DNA from: Marinovum sp048263515
GTDB lineage: Bacteria; Pseudomonadota; Alphaproteobacteria; Rhodobacterales; Rhodobacteraceae
Direction: 5' to 3'
Assembly: GCF_048263515.1 (NCBI RefSeq)
Contig: NZ_JBLXEC010000014.1
Location: 1-64,000, forward strand
Length of the DNA stretch: 64,000 nucleotides
In this document: in pieces, positions 26,302 through 36,400 of the stretch
Layout: every line of letters starts with the position of its first letter
How positions within the stretch are numbered: position 1 is the first letter of the stretch
The notes under the pieces: model-generated
The model's input: the letters and a program-made list of their open reading frames with translations, nothing else
What the model was told of the DNA's origin: nothing
Databases searched by the model: none
Position numbers and translations under genes: made by a program

Positions 26302-27540
26302 TCAGGCGGCGACGGGCAGGGGGCGGTGCTCCTTCACCGGCAGGTGCACGATGGCCGAGAAGGCGCCGACGCCGACGCCGATCCACCAGACCAGGGTGTA
26401 GTCGCCGTAAAGGTCGTACATCCGCCCGCCCAGCCAGACGCCTAGGAAGCTGCCCAACTGGTGGCTGAAGAAGACGATGCCATAGAGCGTGCCCATGTAG
26501 CGCAGCCCGTAGAGATGCGCGATCAGCCCCGAGGTCAGCGGCACCGTGGCCAGCCACAGCGCGCCCATGGTGACCGAGAACAGCAGCACCGTTTCCGGGG
26601 TGATCGGGAACAGGATGAACATCGCCGCCACGATGGTCCGCCCGGCGTAGATGCCGGCCAGCAGGTATTTCCTTGAATAACGCTTGCCGAGATAGCCGGC
26701 GGTCAGGGTGCCGGCGATATTGGCCAGCCCGATCAGCGAAATCGCCCAGGCCCCCAATGCCGAGGTGGTGGTGATGCCCAGCGAATGCAAAACCCCGCCG
26801 GGCTGGATCGGCCCGCACATCTCGGTCACCAGCGCCGGGAAATGCGCGGTGACAAAGGCCAGCTGGTAGCCGCAGGAGAAGAACCCCAGAAAGATCAGCG
26901 TGTAGGAGGGATCGCGGAAGGCCCGGCCGAGGATCACGCCCATGCTTTCCTCCAGCTCGGCCTTGCTGGCGCTCTGCGGCGCGCGCATCAGCGGCAGCGA
27001 CAGCAGCGAGCCGAGGATCACCACTGCAAAGACCAGAAAAACGCTCTGCCAGGCCATCAGCCCGAGCAGGTATTCCGCCACCGGCGCGCCAAAGACCTGG
27101 CCGGCGCTGCCGGCGGCGGTGGCAATGGCGAGACTCATCGAGCGGTTCTCGTCCGAACTGGCGCGGCCCACCACGGCAAGGATCACGCCAAAGCCGGTGC
27201 CGGCAATACCGAAGCCCACGAGGATTTCGAGCAGCTGGTGCGCCTCGGGCGTCACCGCAAAGGACGACAGCACCAGCCCCGCCGCATACATCACCCCGCC
27301 GACCACGATTGCCACCCGGTCGCCCAGCCGCTCGCCCAAGAGGCCGAACAGCGGCTGGCCGATGCCCCAGGCGAGGTTCTGGATGGCGATGGCAAGCGAG
27401 AACTCGGCCCGGAGCCAGCCGAACTCCTCGGCGATCGGGATCTGAAAGACGCCAAAGCTCGCGCGTACTGCAAAGCTCAGCAGCATGATGAAACAGCCGA
27501 CGATCAGAACCGGGGTGAACAGCGGTGTGCGGGCCTGCAT
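26302..27540 (-). CDS. MFS transporter
   Basis: A 412-residue integral membrane protein with about twelve hydrophobic segments. The loop between helices 2 and 3 reads GLLGERLGDRVAIVVGG, the usual MFS motif. The central loop carries SASKAELEESMG. The sequence resembles the oxalate/formate-antiporter-like or monocarboxylate branch. The ATG at 27540 (MQARTPLFTPVLIVG) has GAGGGA upstream. Longer starts would add hydrophilic residues before helix 1. Substrate unknown, and the neighbours give no clue. Confidence 0.85.
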   Translation of the reverse strand: MQARTPLFTPVLIVGCFIMLLSFAVRASFGVFQIPIAEEFGWLRAEFSLAIAIQNLAWGIGQPLFGLLGERLGDRVAIVVGGVMYAAGLVLSSFAVTPEAHQLLEILVGFGIAGTGFGVILAVVGRASSDENRSMSLAIATAAGSAGQVFGAPVAEYLLGLMAWQSVFLVFAVVILGSLLSLPLMRAPQSASKAELEESMGVILGRAFRDPSYTLIFLGFFSCGYQLAFVTAHFPALVTEMCGPIQPGGVLHSLGITTTSALGAWAISLIGLANIAGTLTAGYLGKRYSRKYLLAGIYAGRTIVAAMFILFPITPETVLLFSVTMGALWLATVPLTSGLIAHLYGLRYMGTLYGIVFFSHQLGSFLGVWLGGRMYDLYGDYTLVWWIGVGVGAFSAIVHLPVKEHRPLPVAA

Positions 27541-27660
27541 GGCGGCCTCCCTCGTGGAAAACGAGGGCGACATTACTTGATGAGTGCGCGGCGTCAATTC
27601 AGCAATTGTGATGGATACGATTCGCGGGTGGAATGGGCCTCGGCTGTTTGGTTGGGGATC

Positions 27661-27730
27661 GCCGCCCCGGACGTGATCCGGGGCCTCACCGTTCGGGCCA
27701 TGAGGTCCCGGATCAAGTCCGGGACGGCGG
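27661..27730. repeat. Short GC-rich palindrome pair (BIME-like) in the MFS-zapE gap
   Basis: CCCCGGACGTGATCCGGGG and GGTCCCGGATCAAGTCCGGG, about 24 bp apart. The gap (27541-27886) also has three near-copies of GTGCGCGCAGGTCGACCGT at about 27730-27815. I see no gene in it. Confidence 0.7.
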
Positions 27731-27886
27731 TGCGCGCAGGTCGACCGTTTGGCTTTGGGCGGTGCGCGGCAGTCGACCGTCCAGGTTGGCCCGGTGCGCG
27801 CAGGTCAAACCCCACACCCCACGCCGCCGGCCCCTCCCGACCATCCGCCTCTGGGCAAGGTCGCCACGGCGCGCTATGTGCAGCGC

Positions 27887-28957
27887 ATGAAGACGATGCA
27901 GGACATTTACGCCGCCCGCGTGGCCGCAGGCACGCTCGAGGCGGACGACGCTCAAGAGGCCGTGCTGCCCGAGTTCGAACGCATCCGCGCGGCGCTGGCG
28001 CAGCCGGTCAGGCGCGGGCTGTTCCGCAAGGCGCCAGAGCCGCCCAAGGGGCTCTACCTCTGGGGCGGGGTGGGGCGCGGCAAGTCGATGCTGATGGACC
28101 TCTTTGCCGAAACCCTGACATCCCAGGACATTGCAGTGCGGCGGGTGCATTTTCACGCCTTCATGCAAGAGGTGCACAAGGGCATGCATTCCGCCCGGCA
28201 GTCCGGCGCCAAGGACGCACTGGCGCCGGTGGCAAAGAAGGTGGCCGAGGGGCTGCGCTGCCTGGCCTTCGACGAGATGCAGATCACCGATATCACCGAT
28301 GCCATGGTGGTGGGGCGGCTCTTCGAGTTCCTGTTCGAGGCCGGCGTGGTGGTGGTGACCACCTCGAACCGGGTGCCGGACGATCTCTACAAGGACGGGC
28401 TGAACCGGCAGCTCTTCCTGCCCTTCATCGAGATCATCAAGCAGAACCTCGTGGTTTGGGAACTGATGAGCCCGCGCGATTACCGCCAGGACCGGCTCTC
28501 CGGCGCGCAGGTCTACTTCACCCCCGCGAACGACCATTCCCGACAGGAAATCGAGCAGGTCTGGGAGCATCTGACCGGCGGGCAGGGCGCGCCGCTGACG
28601 CTGGTGGTCAACAAGCGCGAGGTCGAGATCCCGGCCTTTCACAACGGTGTGGCGCGGGCCAGTTTCTACGACCTCTGCGGGCGGCCGCTGGGCCCCGCCG
28701 ATTACCTCGCCCTGGCCGAGGCCGCGCGGGTGCTGATCCTCGAGAACATCCCGCAGCTCGGCCGCTCCAACTTCAACGAGGCCAAGCGCTTCGTGACTCT
28801 GGTGGATGCGCTCTACGAGGCCCGCGTCAAGCTGGTGGCCAGCGCGGCGGCCGAGCCGGAGATGCTCTACGTCGAAGGCTCCGGCGCGTTTGAATTCGAG
28901 CGCACCGCCTCGCGCCTGCGGGAGATGCAGGATGCGGCTTGGGGGCGTGAGGACTGA
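27887..28957 (+). CDS. zapE: Cell division ATPase ZapE (AFG1-like)
   Basis: A 356-residue AAA-type ATPase. The Walker A motif is LWGGVGRGKSMLMDLF near residue 62, Walker B is LAFDEMQITD, and the arginine-rich NRVPDDLYKDGLNR follows. ZapE binds the divisome in E. coli, and the mitochondrial AFG1/LACE1 orthologue helps turn over respiratory complexes. The ATG at 27887 (MKTMQDIYAARV) is preferred because upstream codons translate a repeat-rich, proline-laden sequence. Confidence 0.92.
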   Translation: MKTMQDIYAARVAAGTLEADDAQEAVLPEFERIRAALAQPVRRGLFRKAPEPPKGLYLWGGVGRGKSMLMDLFAETLTSQDIAVRRVHFHAFMQEVHKGMHSARQSGAKDALAPVAKKVAEGLRCLAFDEMQITDITDAMVVGRLFEFLFEAGVVVVTTSNRVPDDLYKDGLNRQLFLPFIEIIKQNLVVWELMSPRDYRQDRLSGAQVYFTPANDHSRQEIEQVWEHLTGGQGAPLTLVVNKREVEIPAFHNGVARASFYDLCGRPLGPADYLALAEAARVLILENIPQLGRSNFNEAKRFVTLVDALYEARVKLVASAAAEPEMLYVEGSGAFEFERTASRLREMQDAAWGRED

Positions 28958-29000
28958 GGCCCGCGTCTCGGGTTTTGTGACGGAGGGCCTCCGTCCGGCG

Positions 29001-29029
29001 GGAGGCCCCGGATCGGGTCCGGGGCGGCG
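29001..29029. repeat. Short GC-rich palindrome
   Basis: GGCCCCGGATCGGGTCCGGG between zapE and the UbiH-like gene. Same family as the pairs at 20.4 and 27.7 kb. Confidence 0.65.
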
Positions 29030-29055
29030 TCGGAAGGTACGTCAGAAGTTGCCAC

Positions 29056-29195
29056 TGTCCCGGCCTTCGCGCCGGGACCTCATGGACGATGATCGGCCTG
29101 TCAGTTGGATCGTGGGCGGTGCGCCGTCGGGGTCTCAGCGCTCAGTCCCAAATTCAAGCCCCCCACGTCCCGGCCTTGCGCCGGGACCTCCCGGT
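29056..29195. repeat. Two GTCCCGGCCTT(C)GCGCCGGGAC hairpins
   Basis: The hairpin GTCCCGGCCTTCGCGCCGGG recurs with one base less about 110 bp later (29168-29190). They fill the gap between convergent zapE and the UbiH-like gene, where I see no coding sequence. Confidence 0.6.
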
Positions 29196-29272
29196 CGACA
29201 TCAAGCCTAACGCTTGTCGCTTGCCCCACGAGGCCCCGACGCAAGGCCAGGGCGCGATCGCTCACCGCCCGC

Positions 29273-30499
29273 TCAAAGCCGCTTGCCTTGCATCAACCGC
29301 GGCACATCCCCGCTCAGCCCCGCCGCCTCGCGGATGAAGCTGCGGCGCAGGGCCGGGACGGCGTTGACCACGCCCATGCCGATGTCACGCCCGGCGCGCA
29401 GCAGCGGGTTGTCGTTGGAGAACAGCCGGTTGAACAGGTCCGTCGCCGTCGCCAGCGTGGCAATGTCAAAGCGGCGCCACGCGGCGTAGCGGTCGAGCAC
29501 CAGCGGGCTCGCGATGTCCTCGCCGCGCCGGGCGGCATCGGTCAGCACCTCGGTGAGCGCGGCAATGTCGCGGAAGCCGGCGTTGAGCCCTTGGCCCGCA
29601 ATCGGGTGCACGCCATGGGCCGCATCGCCCACCAGTGCCAGGCGCGGCGCGGTCAGGCTGTTGGCGAGTGACAGGCTCAGCGGATAGGTGAAGCGCGCGC
29701 CGGCGATGCTGATCTCGCCCAGGAAATCGCCGAAGCGCGGACGCAGCACCGAAAGGTAATCCTCGTCCGACAGCGCATGGATCGCCGCCGCCTGGGCATG
29801 GCTCTCGCTCCAGACGATCGAGCTGCGGTTGCCGGTCAGCGGCAGGATCGCCAGCGGGCCCGAGGGCATGAAGAACTGCTGCGCGCAGCCGCCATGCGGG
29901 CGCTCATGCGCGATGGCGCAGACCAGCGCGGTCTGGCCGTAGTCGCGCTCGGTCCTGGAGATGCCGGCGCGGCTGGCGGTGCCCGAGCCGCGGCCGTCGC
30001 AGCCGATCAGCAGCCGGCCGGTCAGCGTGCGCCCCGAGGCAAGGGTGACGCTGGCGCGCTGGGCGTCGGTGGTCTGGGCGGTCACGGTCTCGCCGGGCAG
30101 ATGGGTGATCGCTGGCTCGGCCTCCATGGTGTCGAGCAGGGTGCGGCGCAGGTGCCGGTCCTCGACCATGAAGCCCATCGGGCCTTCCTCGATCTCGTGG
30201 TGATCGAAATGCAGAAAGAACGGCGCCGGCCCGTCGCCGGCGCGGCCGTCAGAGACCTTGATGTCGAGCATCGGCTGCGCCTCGGATGCCAGCCTGTCCC
30301 AGAGCCCCAGCGCCGCCAGCATCTGCTGCGAGGCCAGCGCCAGAGCATAGGAGCGGCCGTCGAAATTGTCGGCGCGGTGGGCAGAGGTCTCGGCGGCGTC
30401 GATCACCGTTGCTGAAAACCCGGCCTGGGCCGCGGCCAGCGCCAGCAGCGGGCCGTTGAGCCCGCCGCCGACGATCAGGATATCGCTGTCATAGGTCAT
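29273..30499 (-). CDS. UbiH/UbiF-family FAD-dependent hydroxylase (ubiquinone biosynthesis)
   Basis: A 408-residue flavoprotein monooxygenase. It has the N-terminal FAD-binding SDILIVGGGLNGPLLALAAA, a middle GCDGRGSGTASRAGI motif, and the ribityl-binding LALVGDAAHGVHPIAGQGLN near residue 290. The overall pattern is that of UbiH/UbiF/Coq6, which hydroxylate the ubiquinone ring. The exact ring position cannot be told. The ATG at 30499 starts directly before the FAD fold. It is divergent from the amidase gene. Confidence 0.88.
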   Translation of the reverse strand: MTYDSDILIVGGGLNGPLLALAAAQAGFSATVIDAAETSAHRADNFDGRSYALALASQQMLAALGLWDRLASEAQPMLDIKVSDGRAGDGPAPFFLHFDHHEIEEGPMGFMVEDRHLRRTLLDTMEAEPAITHLPGETVTAQTTDAQRASVTLASGRTLTGRLLIGCDGRGSGTASRAGISRTERDYGQTALVCAIAHERPHGGCAQQFFMPSGPLAILPLTGNRSSIVWSESHAQAAAIHALSDEDYLSVLRPRFGDFLGEISIAGARFTYPLSLSLANSLTAPRLALVGDAAHGVHPIAGQGLNAGFRDIAALTEVLTDAARRGEDIASPLVLDRYAAWRRFDIATLATATDLFNRLFSNDNPLLRAGRDIGMGVVNAVPALRRSFIREAAGLSGDVPRLMQGKRL

Positions 30500-30575
30500 G
30501 CCGCGAATATGACCCGCGCGGCGGGATTGTCCATGTGCTTCGGTGCCGCTACCGTCCGCAAAAAGGAGGCGCGAC

Positions 30576-31904
30576 ATGCAGGACTGGCTATGGATGACGG
30601 CGGCGGAGCTGGGGCAGGGGATCGGCACCGGAGAGATCGACCCGGAGGCCCTGACCGAGACCTACCTCACGGCTATCGCCGGCCATGAACACGGCGCCAG
30701 CACCTATGCCAGGCTGACCGAGGCGCGGGCGCGCGCCGAGGCCGCGGCTGCGGCCGCACGGGCGCGCGCCGGTCAGCGGCTGTCGCTGCTCGACGGGGTG
30801 CCGGTGTCGTGGAAGGACCTCTTCGACACTGCCGGTGTCGCCACCGAAGCGGGCACCGCGTTGCTCGAGGGCCGGGTGCCGGCGCGCGATGCCGAGGTCT
30901 TGCGCAATGCCGGCGCCGCCGGGCTGGTCTGCCTCGGCAAGACTCATATGAGCGAATTTGCCTTTTCGGGCCTGGGGCTGAACCCGAAGACCGCGACGCC
31001 GCCTTGTGTGAACGGTGAGGGGGCGGTGCCGGGCGGGTCGTCCTCCGGCGCGGCCACCTCGCTGGCCTACGGGTTGGCGGCGGGGGCGATCGGCTCGGAC
31101 ACCGGCGGGTCGGTGCGCATCCCGGCGGCCTGGAACGATCTGGTCGGGCTCAAGACCACCCATGGGCGGGTTTCGACCGAGGGCGTGGTGCCGCTGGCGC
31201 CGGCCTTCGACACCGTCGGGCCGCTGGCGCGCACGGTCGAAGATGCGGCGCTGCTGCTGGCCGCGCTGGAGGGCCGCCGGCCGGCGGATCTGCGCGGCGC
31301 CAGCCTCAAGGGCCGGCGCTTTGCGGTCTTGAAGACCGTGGCGATGGAGGGCGTGCGCGAGGCGCCCCGAGCGGCCTTCTTGAGCGCGGTCGAGCGGTTG
31401 CGCGCTGCCGGCGCGCTGGTCGAGCCGATCGAGGTGCCCGAGGTGACCGAGGCGATGGCGCTGTCGGGAATCCTCTATACGCCGGAGGCCTATGGCACCT
31501 GGGGCGAGGTGATCGAGGCCGCGCCCGAAAAGATGTTCGCGCCGATCCTCGAACGGTTCCGCAGCGGGGCCGAGGCCAGGGCCAGCGAGCTGATCGTTGC
31601 ATGGAACATCCTGCGGCGCTGTCAGGCGGCCTATTTCAAGGCGGTGGCGGGTTATGACGCGGTCCTGACGCCGACGGCGGCCAACCTGCCGCCGGATCAC
31701 GAGCGGCTGCTGAGCGATCCCGACTATTACGTCACCGAGAACCTGCTGACTCTGCGCAACACCCGGATCGGCAACCTGATGGGCGGCTGCGGGCTGAGCC
31801 TCCCGACCGGAGTGCCGTCCTGCGGGCTGCAGATGCTGGCGCCGCCCTGGGCCGAGGAGAGGTTGCTGCGGCTGGGGGTTGCGGCGGAGCGGGCCTTGGG
31901 GTGA
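30576..31904 (+). CDS. Amidase (amidase signature family)
   Basis: A 442-residue amidase-signature hydrolase with the Ser-cisSer-Lys triad. The lysine is in PVSWKDLFDTAG, the cis-serine in PGGSSSGAATSLA and the nucleophile in GSDTGGSVRIPAAW. AAGGAGG sits 6-7 bases before the ATG at 30576, which fixes the start. It is not GatA by length or context, because no gatC/gatB is near. Substrate unknown. It is divergent from the UbiH-like gene and followed by structured intergenic DNA. Confidence 0.9.
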   Translation: MQDWLWMTAAELGQGIGTGEIDPEALTETYLTAIAGHEHGASTYARLTEARARAEAAAAAARARAGQRLSLLDGVPVSWKDLFDTAGVATEAGTALLEGRVPARDAEVLRNAGAAGLVCLGKTHMSEFAFSGLGLNPKTATPPCVNGEGAVPGGSSSGAATSLAYGLAAGAIGSDTGGSVRIPAAWNDLVGLKTTHGRVSTEGVVPLAPAFDTVGPLARTVEDAALLLAALEGRRPADLRGASLKGRRFAVLKTVAMEGVREAPRAAFLSAVERLRAAGALVEPIEVPEVTEAMALSGILYTPEAYGTWGEVIEAAPEKMFAPILERFRSGAEARASELIVAWNILRRCQAAYFKAVAGYDAVLTPTAANLPPDHERLLSDPDYYVTENLLTLRNTRIGNLMGGCGLSLPTGVPSCGLQMLAPPWAEERLLRLGVAAERALG

Positions 31905-31913
31905 CGGCGCGGA

Positions 31914-31979
31914 GGCGCGGAATCAAGGCCGCAGGCCGCCGCGCCATCGCCATCCCGCGGTCTGGCGATGGCGCGGCGC
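31914..31979 (+). repeat. Core-less hairpin with type B-like leader and a third arm sequence (type C)
   Basis: The leader GGCGCGGAATCAAGGCCGCA matches the type B leader apart from its first stem bases. The arms gccgcgccatcgcca (31938-31952) and tggcgatggcgcggc (31963-31977) pair perfectly over 15 bp around a 10-base loop. GGCGCGG recurs at both ends. There is no core. Confidence 0.75.
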
Positions 31980-32001
31980 GCGTTGTGCCCGGTGGAACCG
32001 T

Positions 32002-32087
32002 AGGGTGGGCCGTTCCGCTCACAGCCGCCCTTGCCATTGCAAGCACACGGCTTGACCAAGCGGAAGGCGGGCAGAACGGCCCACCCT
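32002..32087. repeat. Inverted repeat AGGGTGGGCCGTT ... AACGGCCCACCCT
   Basis: Perfect 13-bp arms at 32002-32014 and 32075-32087, with an inner pair TTCCGCT / AGCGGAA. It resembles the widespread GTAGGGTGGGC-type intergenic repeats of proteobacteria. No gene is seen in the 31905-32250 gap. Confidence 0.7.
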
Positions 32088-32250
32088 GCGCGGCGCGCCA
32101 CCGCCCTGCAAAAAACAAGGGCTTGCCCAAAAGCCACAAACCCTTACCGGATCGTGTCTTTTTCTGGACGAGGGCGGGGCTCTGCCGTATTCTCGGGCTC
32201 AAACGGGGCGAAAACGACCCCGTCATCCGAGGCAGAAAAGCAGTAACACC

Positions 32251-33447
32251 ATGTTCCCCGAACGGTTTTCGAACCTTCCGGCCTATGCGTTCCCGCGTCT
32301 GCGGGCGCTTCTTGACCCGCATGCACCGGCGCCGGCGCATGCGGCCGATGTGCTGCACATGACCATCGGCGAGCCGCGGCACGCCTTTCCGGACTTCGTG
32401 GGCGCGGTTCTGGCCGAAAATGTCGCGGGCTTCGGGAAATATCCGCCGAACGAGGGCACGCCGGAGCTGCGCGTGGCGATTGCCGACTGGGCAAAGCGGC
32501 GCTACGGCGTGACGCTCGATGCCGAGACCCAGATCATGCCGCTCAACGGCTCTCGCGAAGGGCTCTACAACGCCGCCATGGCGCTCTGCCCTGAGCAGAA
32601 GGCCGGCCAGCGCCCGGTGATCCTGACGCCGAACCCGTTCTACCAGGTCTACATGATCGCCGCGATCTCGGTGGCGGCCGAACCGGTGTTCGTGCCGGCG
32701 ACCGAGGCGACCGGCCATCTGCCGGATTGCGCCGGGCTGCCCGAGGAGGTGCTGAACCGCACCGCCATGGCCTATATTTGTTCGCCGGCCAATCCGCAGG
32801 GCGCGATTGCCAGCGCCGACTACTGGCGCGAGCTGATCCGGCTGGCCGAGAAATACGATTTCCGCATCGTCGCCGACGAATGCTATTCCGAGATTTACCG
32901 GGACGCGCCGCCGACCGGCGCGCTGGAGATCGCCGCCGAACTGGGCGCCGACCCCGAGCGGGTGGTGCTGATCAATTCGCTCAGCAAGCGCTCGAACCTG
33001 CCGGGGCTGCGCTCGGGCTTCATTGCCGGCGGACCGCAGAGCATCGCGCGAATCAAGCAGCTTCGTGCCTATTCCGGCGCGCCGCTGCCGCTGCCGCTGC
33101 AGAAGGTCAGTGAAAAGGTCTGGGCCGACGAGGCGCATGTGGAAGAGAACCGCGCGCTCTATCAGGCGAAATACACCGTGGCAGACGAGGTCTTTGCCGA
33201 CGTGCCGGGCTATGCCGGCCCCGAGGCGGGCTTTTTCCTCTGGCTGCCGGTGGCGGATGGCGAGACCGCGGCTTTGAAGGCCTGGCAGGAGACCGCCGTC
33301 AGGGTGCTGCCCGGCGCCTATCTGTCGCGCGACGTGGCCGGGGACAACCCGGGACAGGGATACATCAGGGTCGCCATGGTGGCCCCAATAGACGACATGC
33401 GCCGCGGGCTCACGCGCCTGCGCGACTGTCTGTACGAGGTGAGGTGA
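32251..33447 (+). CDS. Class I/II PLP-dependent aminotransferase (DapC-like)
   Basis: A 398-residue fold-type I aminotransferase. The PLP lysine is in NSLSKRSNLPGLRSGF, the cofactor aspartate in ADECYSEIYRD, and the arginine that binds substrate carboxylate near the C-terminus. Sequence style and length resemble succinyldiaminopimelate aminotransferase, but aspartate or alanine specificity cannot be excluded. Its TGA lies two bases before the ftsK ATG, so the two may be co-transcribed. Confidence 0.87.
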   Translation: MFPERFSNLPAYAFPRLRALLDPHAPAPAHAADVLHMTIGEPRHAFPDFVGAVLAENVAGFGKYPPNEGTPELRVAIADWAKRRYGVTLDAETQIMPLNGSREGLYNAAMALCPEQKAGQRPVILTPNPFYQVYMIAAISVAAEPVFVPATEATGHLPDCAGLPEEVLNRTAMAYICSPANPQGAIASADYWRELIRLAEKYDFRIVADECYSEIYRDAPPTGALEIAAELGADPERVVLINSLSKRSNLPGLRSGFIAGGPQSIARIKQLRAYSGAPLPLPLQKVSEKVWADEAHVEENRALYQAKYTVADEVFADVPGYAGPEAGFFLWLPVADGETAALKAWQETAVRVLPGAYLSRDVAGDNPGQGYIRVAMVAPIDDMRRGLTRLRDCLYEVR

Positions 33448-33449
33448 CA

Positions 33450-36400
33450 ATGGCTTTTCAGGCACGGGGACGCGATCCGCTACTTGACAGCAACACGCAG
33501 GCTGCGGTTGAAAAACGCGGCAAGGAGCTTTTCGGCATCGCGCTGATCCTTGTCGGTCTGGCCGCGGCGGCGATGATCTATTCCTACACGCCTGAAGACC
33601 CGTCCTGGATGTCAGCCACCGATGCGCCGGTGCAGAACTGGATGGGCCGCGCCGGTGCCTCGATTGCCGCACCTTTGTTCATGATCGTCGGCTGGGGCAG
33701 CTGGGGCGTCGCCGTGGCCTTCCTTGCCTGGGGGCTGCGCTTTGCCCTGCACCTGGGCTCCGACCGCGCGGCGGGCCGGGCGGTCTTTGTCCCGATCGCC
33801 ATTGCGCTGGCCGCAGTCTACGCAGCGACGCTGGTGCCGGGGCCGGAATGGACCCATGCCTTCGGCCTTGGCGGTTTGTTCGGCGACACGGTCCTTGGCT
33901 CGGTACTCACCGCCATGCCGGTGGGCTCGTCCTTTGTGGTCAAGATGGCCTCGCTGGTCATGGGTCTGGCGATCCTCGCCGTCGGCGCTTTCGTGCTGGG
34001 CTTTACCCTGCCGGAACTCAAGAGCATCGGTCGCTTCCTGCTGGTCGGCGTGATCATGGCCTATGCCACCCTGCTCAAGCTCTTGGGCAGCGGCGCCCAT
34101 GGCGCGGTGAGCGCGGCGCAGACATTGCAGGCCCGTCAGGCCGAGCGCCGGGCGCAGCGCGCCGAAGAGCAGCGTCAGGCCGAGGAATGGGCCGCACTTC
34201 AGGCCGCCGAGGCCGAGGCCGCCGCCTCGCGCGCCTATGTGCCGCCGGTGCCCGAGGAAGTGCCGGCCCACAGCCAGCCGGAAAAGCCGGGCCTGCTGGC
34301 GCGCATGCCCTCGCTCATCCGCCGTGCCGAGACCCCGCCGGACGAGACCCCGCCGGACGAGATGCCGTTCCCCGAACTGGTCGAGAATGACGGCCCGCTG
34401 ATCGAGCCCGACATGCCCGGCGAGGATCGGATCAAGGCCAAGATCACCTCGGTCATCAAGGACCGGGTGCGGCGCAACCCGGCGATCCAGGTCGAGACCG
34501 TGGCGCCGCTGACCAAGGGCCGCGGCCGTGGCCCCGATCCGCTGATCTTCCGCCCCACGCCGCCGCTGAGCGCCGGCGAGCCGCGCCTTGCCGCGCCGGC
34601 CGCCGACATGCTTGCCGAGCCGCCGCTGACCGCGCCCGCCGCCGCCATGCCGGCCGAGCCGCCCCTGACCGCGCCGCCCGCGCCCGCGCGCACGACCCCG
34701 GTCGCGCCGCGCGTGACCCAGGCGGTGCCGACGCAGGGCGCAGCGCCTGCGCCGACCGTTTCGCCGGTTGCCAGCCGCGCCCCGGCGCCGGCCGCCGTGC
34801 GCAGCGCGCCGCAGGCTCAGACACAGCACCAGCCCGCCGCGCCGCAGGCTCCCGCCGCAGCGCAAGCGCCGATGATGCAGCAGCCCGCCGCGCCGCAAGC
34901 GCCGGCGATGCAGCGCTCGGCCGCGCCGCAGGCTCCGGCACCCGCTGCGGCTCGCGCGGCCCCCTCCCCTGCCGTGCAGGGGGGTGCTCAATTCACGCCC
35001 GAGGCCCATTATGACGACGATGAGCCGCGCAATATCTTCCTCGAGGACAGCTCCGGCTTTGTCACCCCGGAAGAGGACGAATGGGCGGTGACCGAACCGG
35101 CCCCCGTCATGCCCGCACCCCGGGTCACCCCGGCCGAGCCCAAGAAGGTGGTGCAGCAGTCCGTGCGTAAACCCGCGCCGATGTCGAAACGCGCCCGTGC
35201 CGAGGCGCAGCCCGAGCTGGGCTTTGACCCAGCGGATGCCGAATACGAGCTGCCGCCGCTGGCGCTGCTGGCCGATCCGGCCAATATCGAACGCCACGTG
35301 CTGTCCGACGAAGCGCTGGAAGAAAACGCCCGCATGCTGGAATCGGTGCTCGACGACTATGGCGTGAAGGGCGAGATCGTCTCGGTCCGCCCCGGTCCGG
35401 TGGTCACAATGTACGAGCTTGAGCCCGCGCCGGGCCTCAAGGCCAGCCGCGTGATCGGCCTTGCCGACGATATCGCCCGCTCGATGTCGGCGCTGTCGGC
35501 GCGGGTCTCGACCGTGCCGGGCCGTTCGGTGATCGGCATCGAACTGCCCAACGAGAAGCGCGAGATGGTGTCCTTCCGCGAGATCCTCTCGGGCCGCGAC
35601 TATGGCGACGGCAACCGCACCCTGCCGCTGGCGCTGGGCAAGGACATCGGCGGCGATCCGATCGTCGCCAACCTCGCCAAGATGCCTCACCTGCTGATCG
35701 CGGGGACGACGGGTTCCGGTAAATCCGTGGCGATCAACACGATGATCCTGTCGCTGCTCTACAAGCTGACGCCGGACGACCTTCGGCTGGTGATGATCGA
35801 CCCCAAGATGCTGGAACTCTCGGTCTATGACGGCATTCCGCATCTGCTGTCGCCGGTGGTGACCGATCCCAAGAAGGCCGTGGTGGCGCTGAAATGGGTC
35901 GTGGGCGAGATGGAAGAGCGCTATCGCAAGATGTCCAAGATGGGCGTGCGCAACATCGACGGCTACAATTCCCGCGTGGCCGACGCGCTGAAGAAGAACG
36001 AGATGTTCGAGCGCACGGTGCAGACCGGGTTTGACGACGACACCGGCGAGCCGATCTTCGAGACCGAGGAATTCGCGCCCGAAAAGATGCCCTTTATCGT
36101 CGTCATCGTCGACGAGATGGCCGACCTGATGATGGTCGCCGGCAAGGAGATCGAGGCCTGCATCCAGCGCCTGGCACAGATGGCCCGGGCCTCGGGCATC
36201 CACCTGATCATGGCGACACAGCGGCCTTCGGTCGATGTCATCACCGGCACGATCAAGGCCAACTTCCCGACCCGCATTTCCTTCCAGGTGACGTCCAAGA
36301 TCGACAGCCGCACTATCCTCGGTGAACAGGGTGCCGAGCAGCTGCTGGGCATGGGCGACATGCTCTACATGGCCGGTGGCGCCAAGATCACCCGCTGCCA

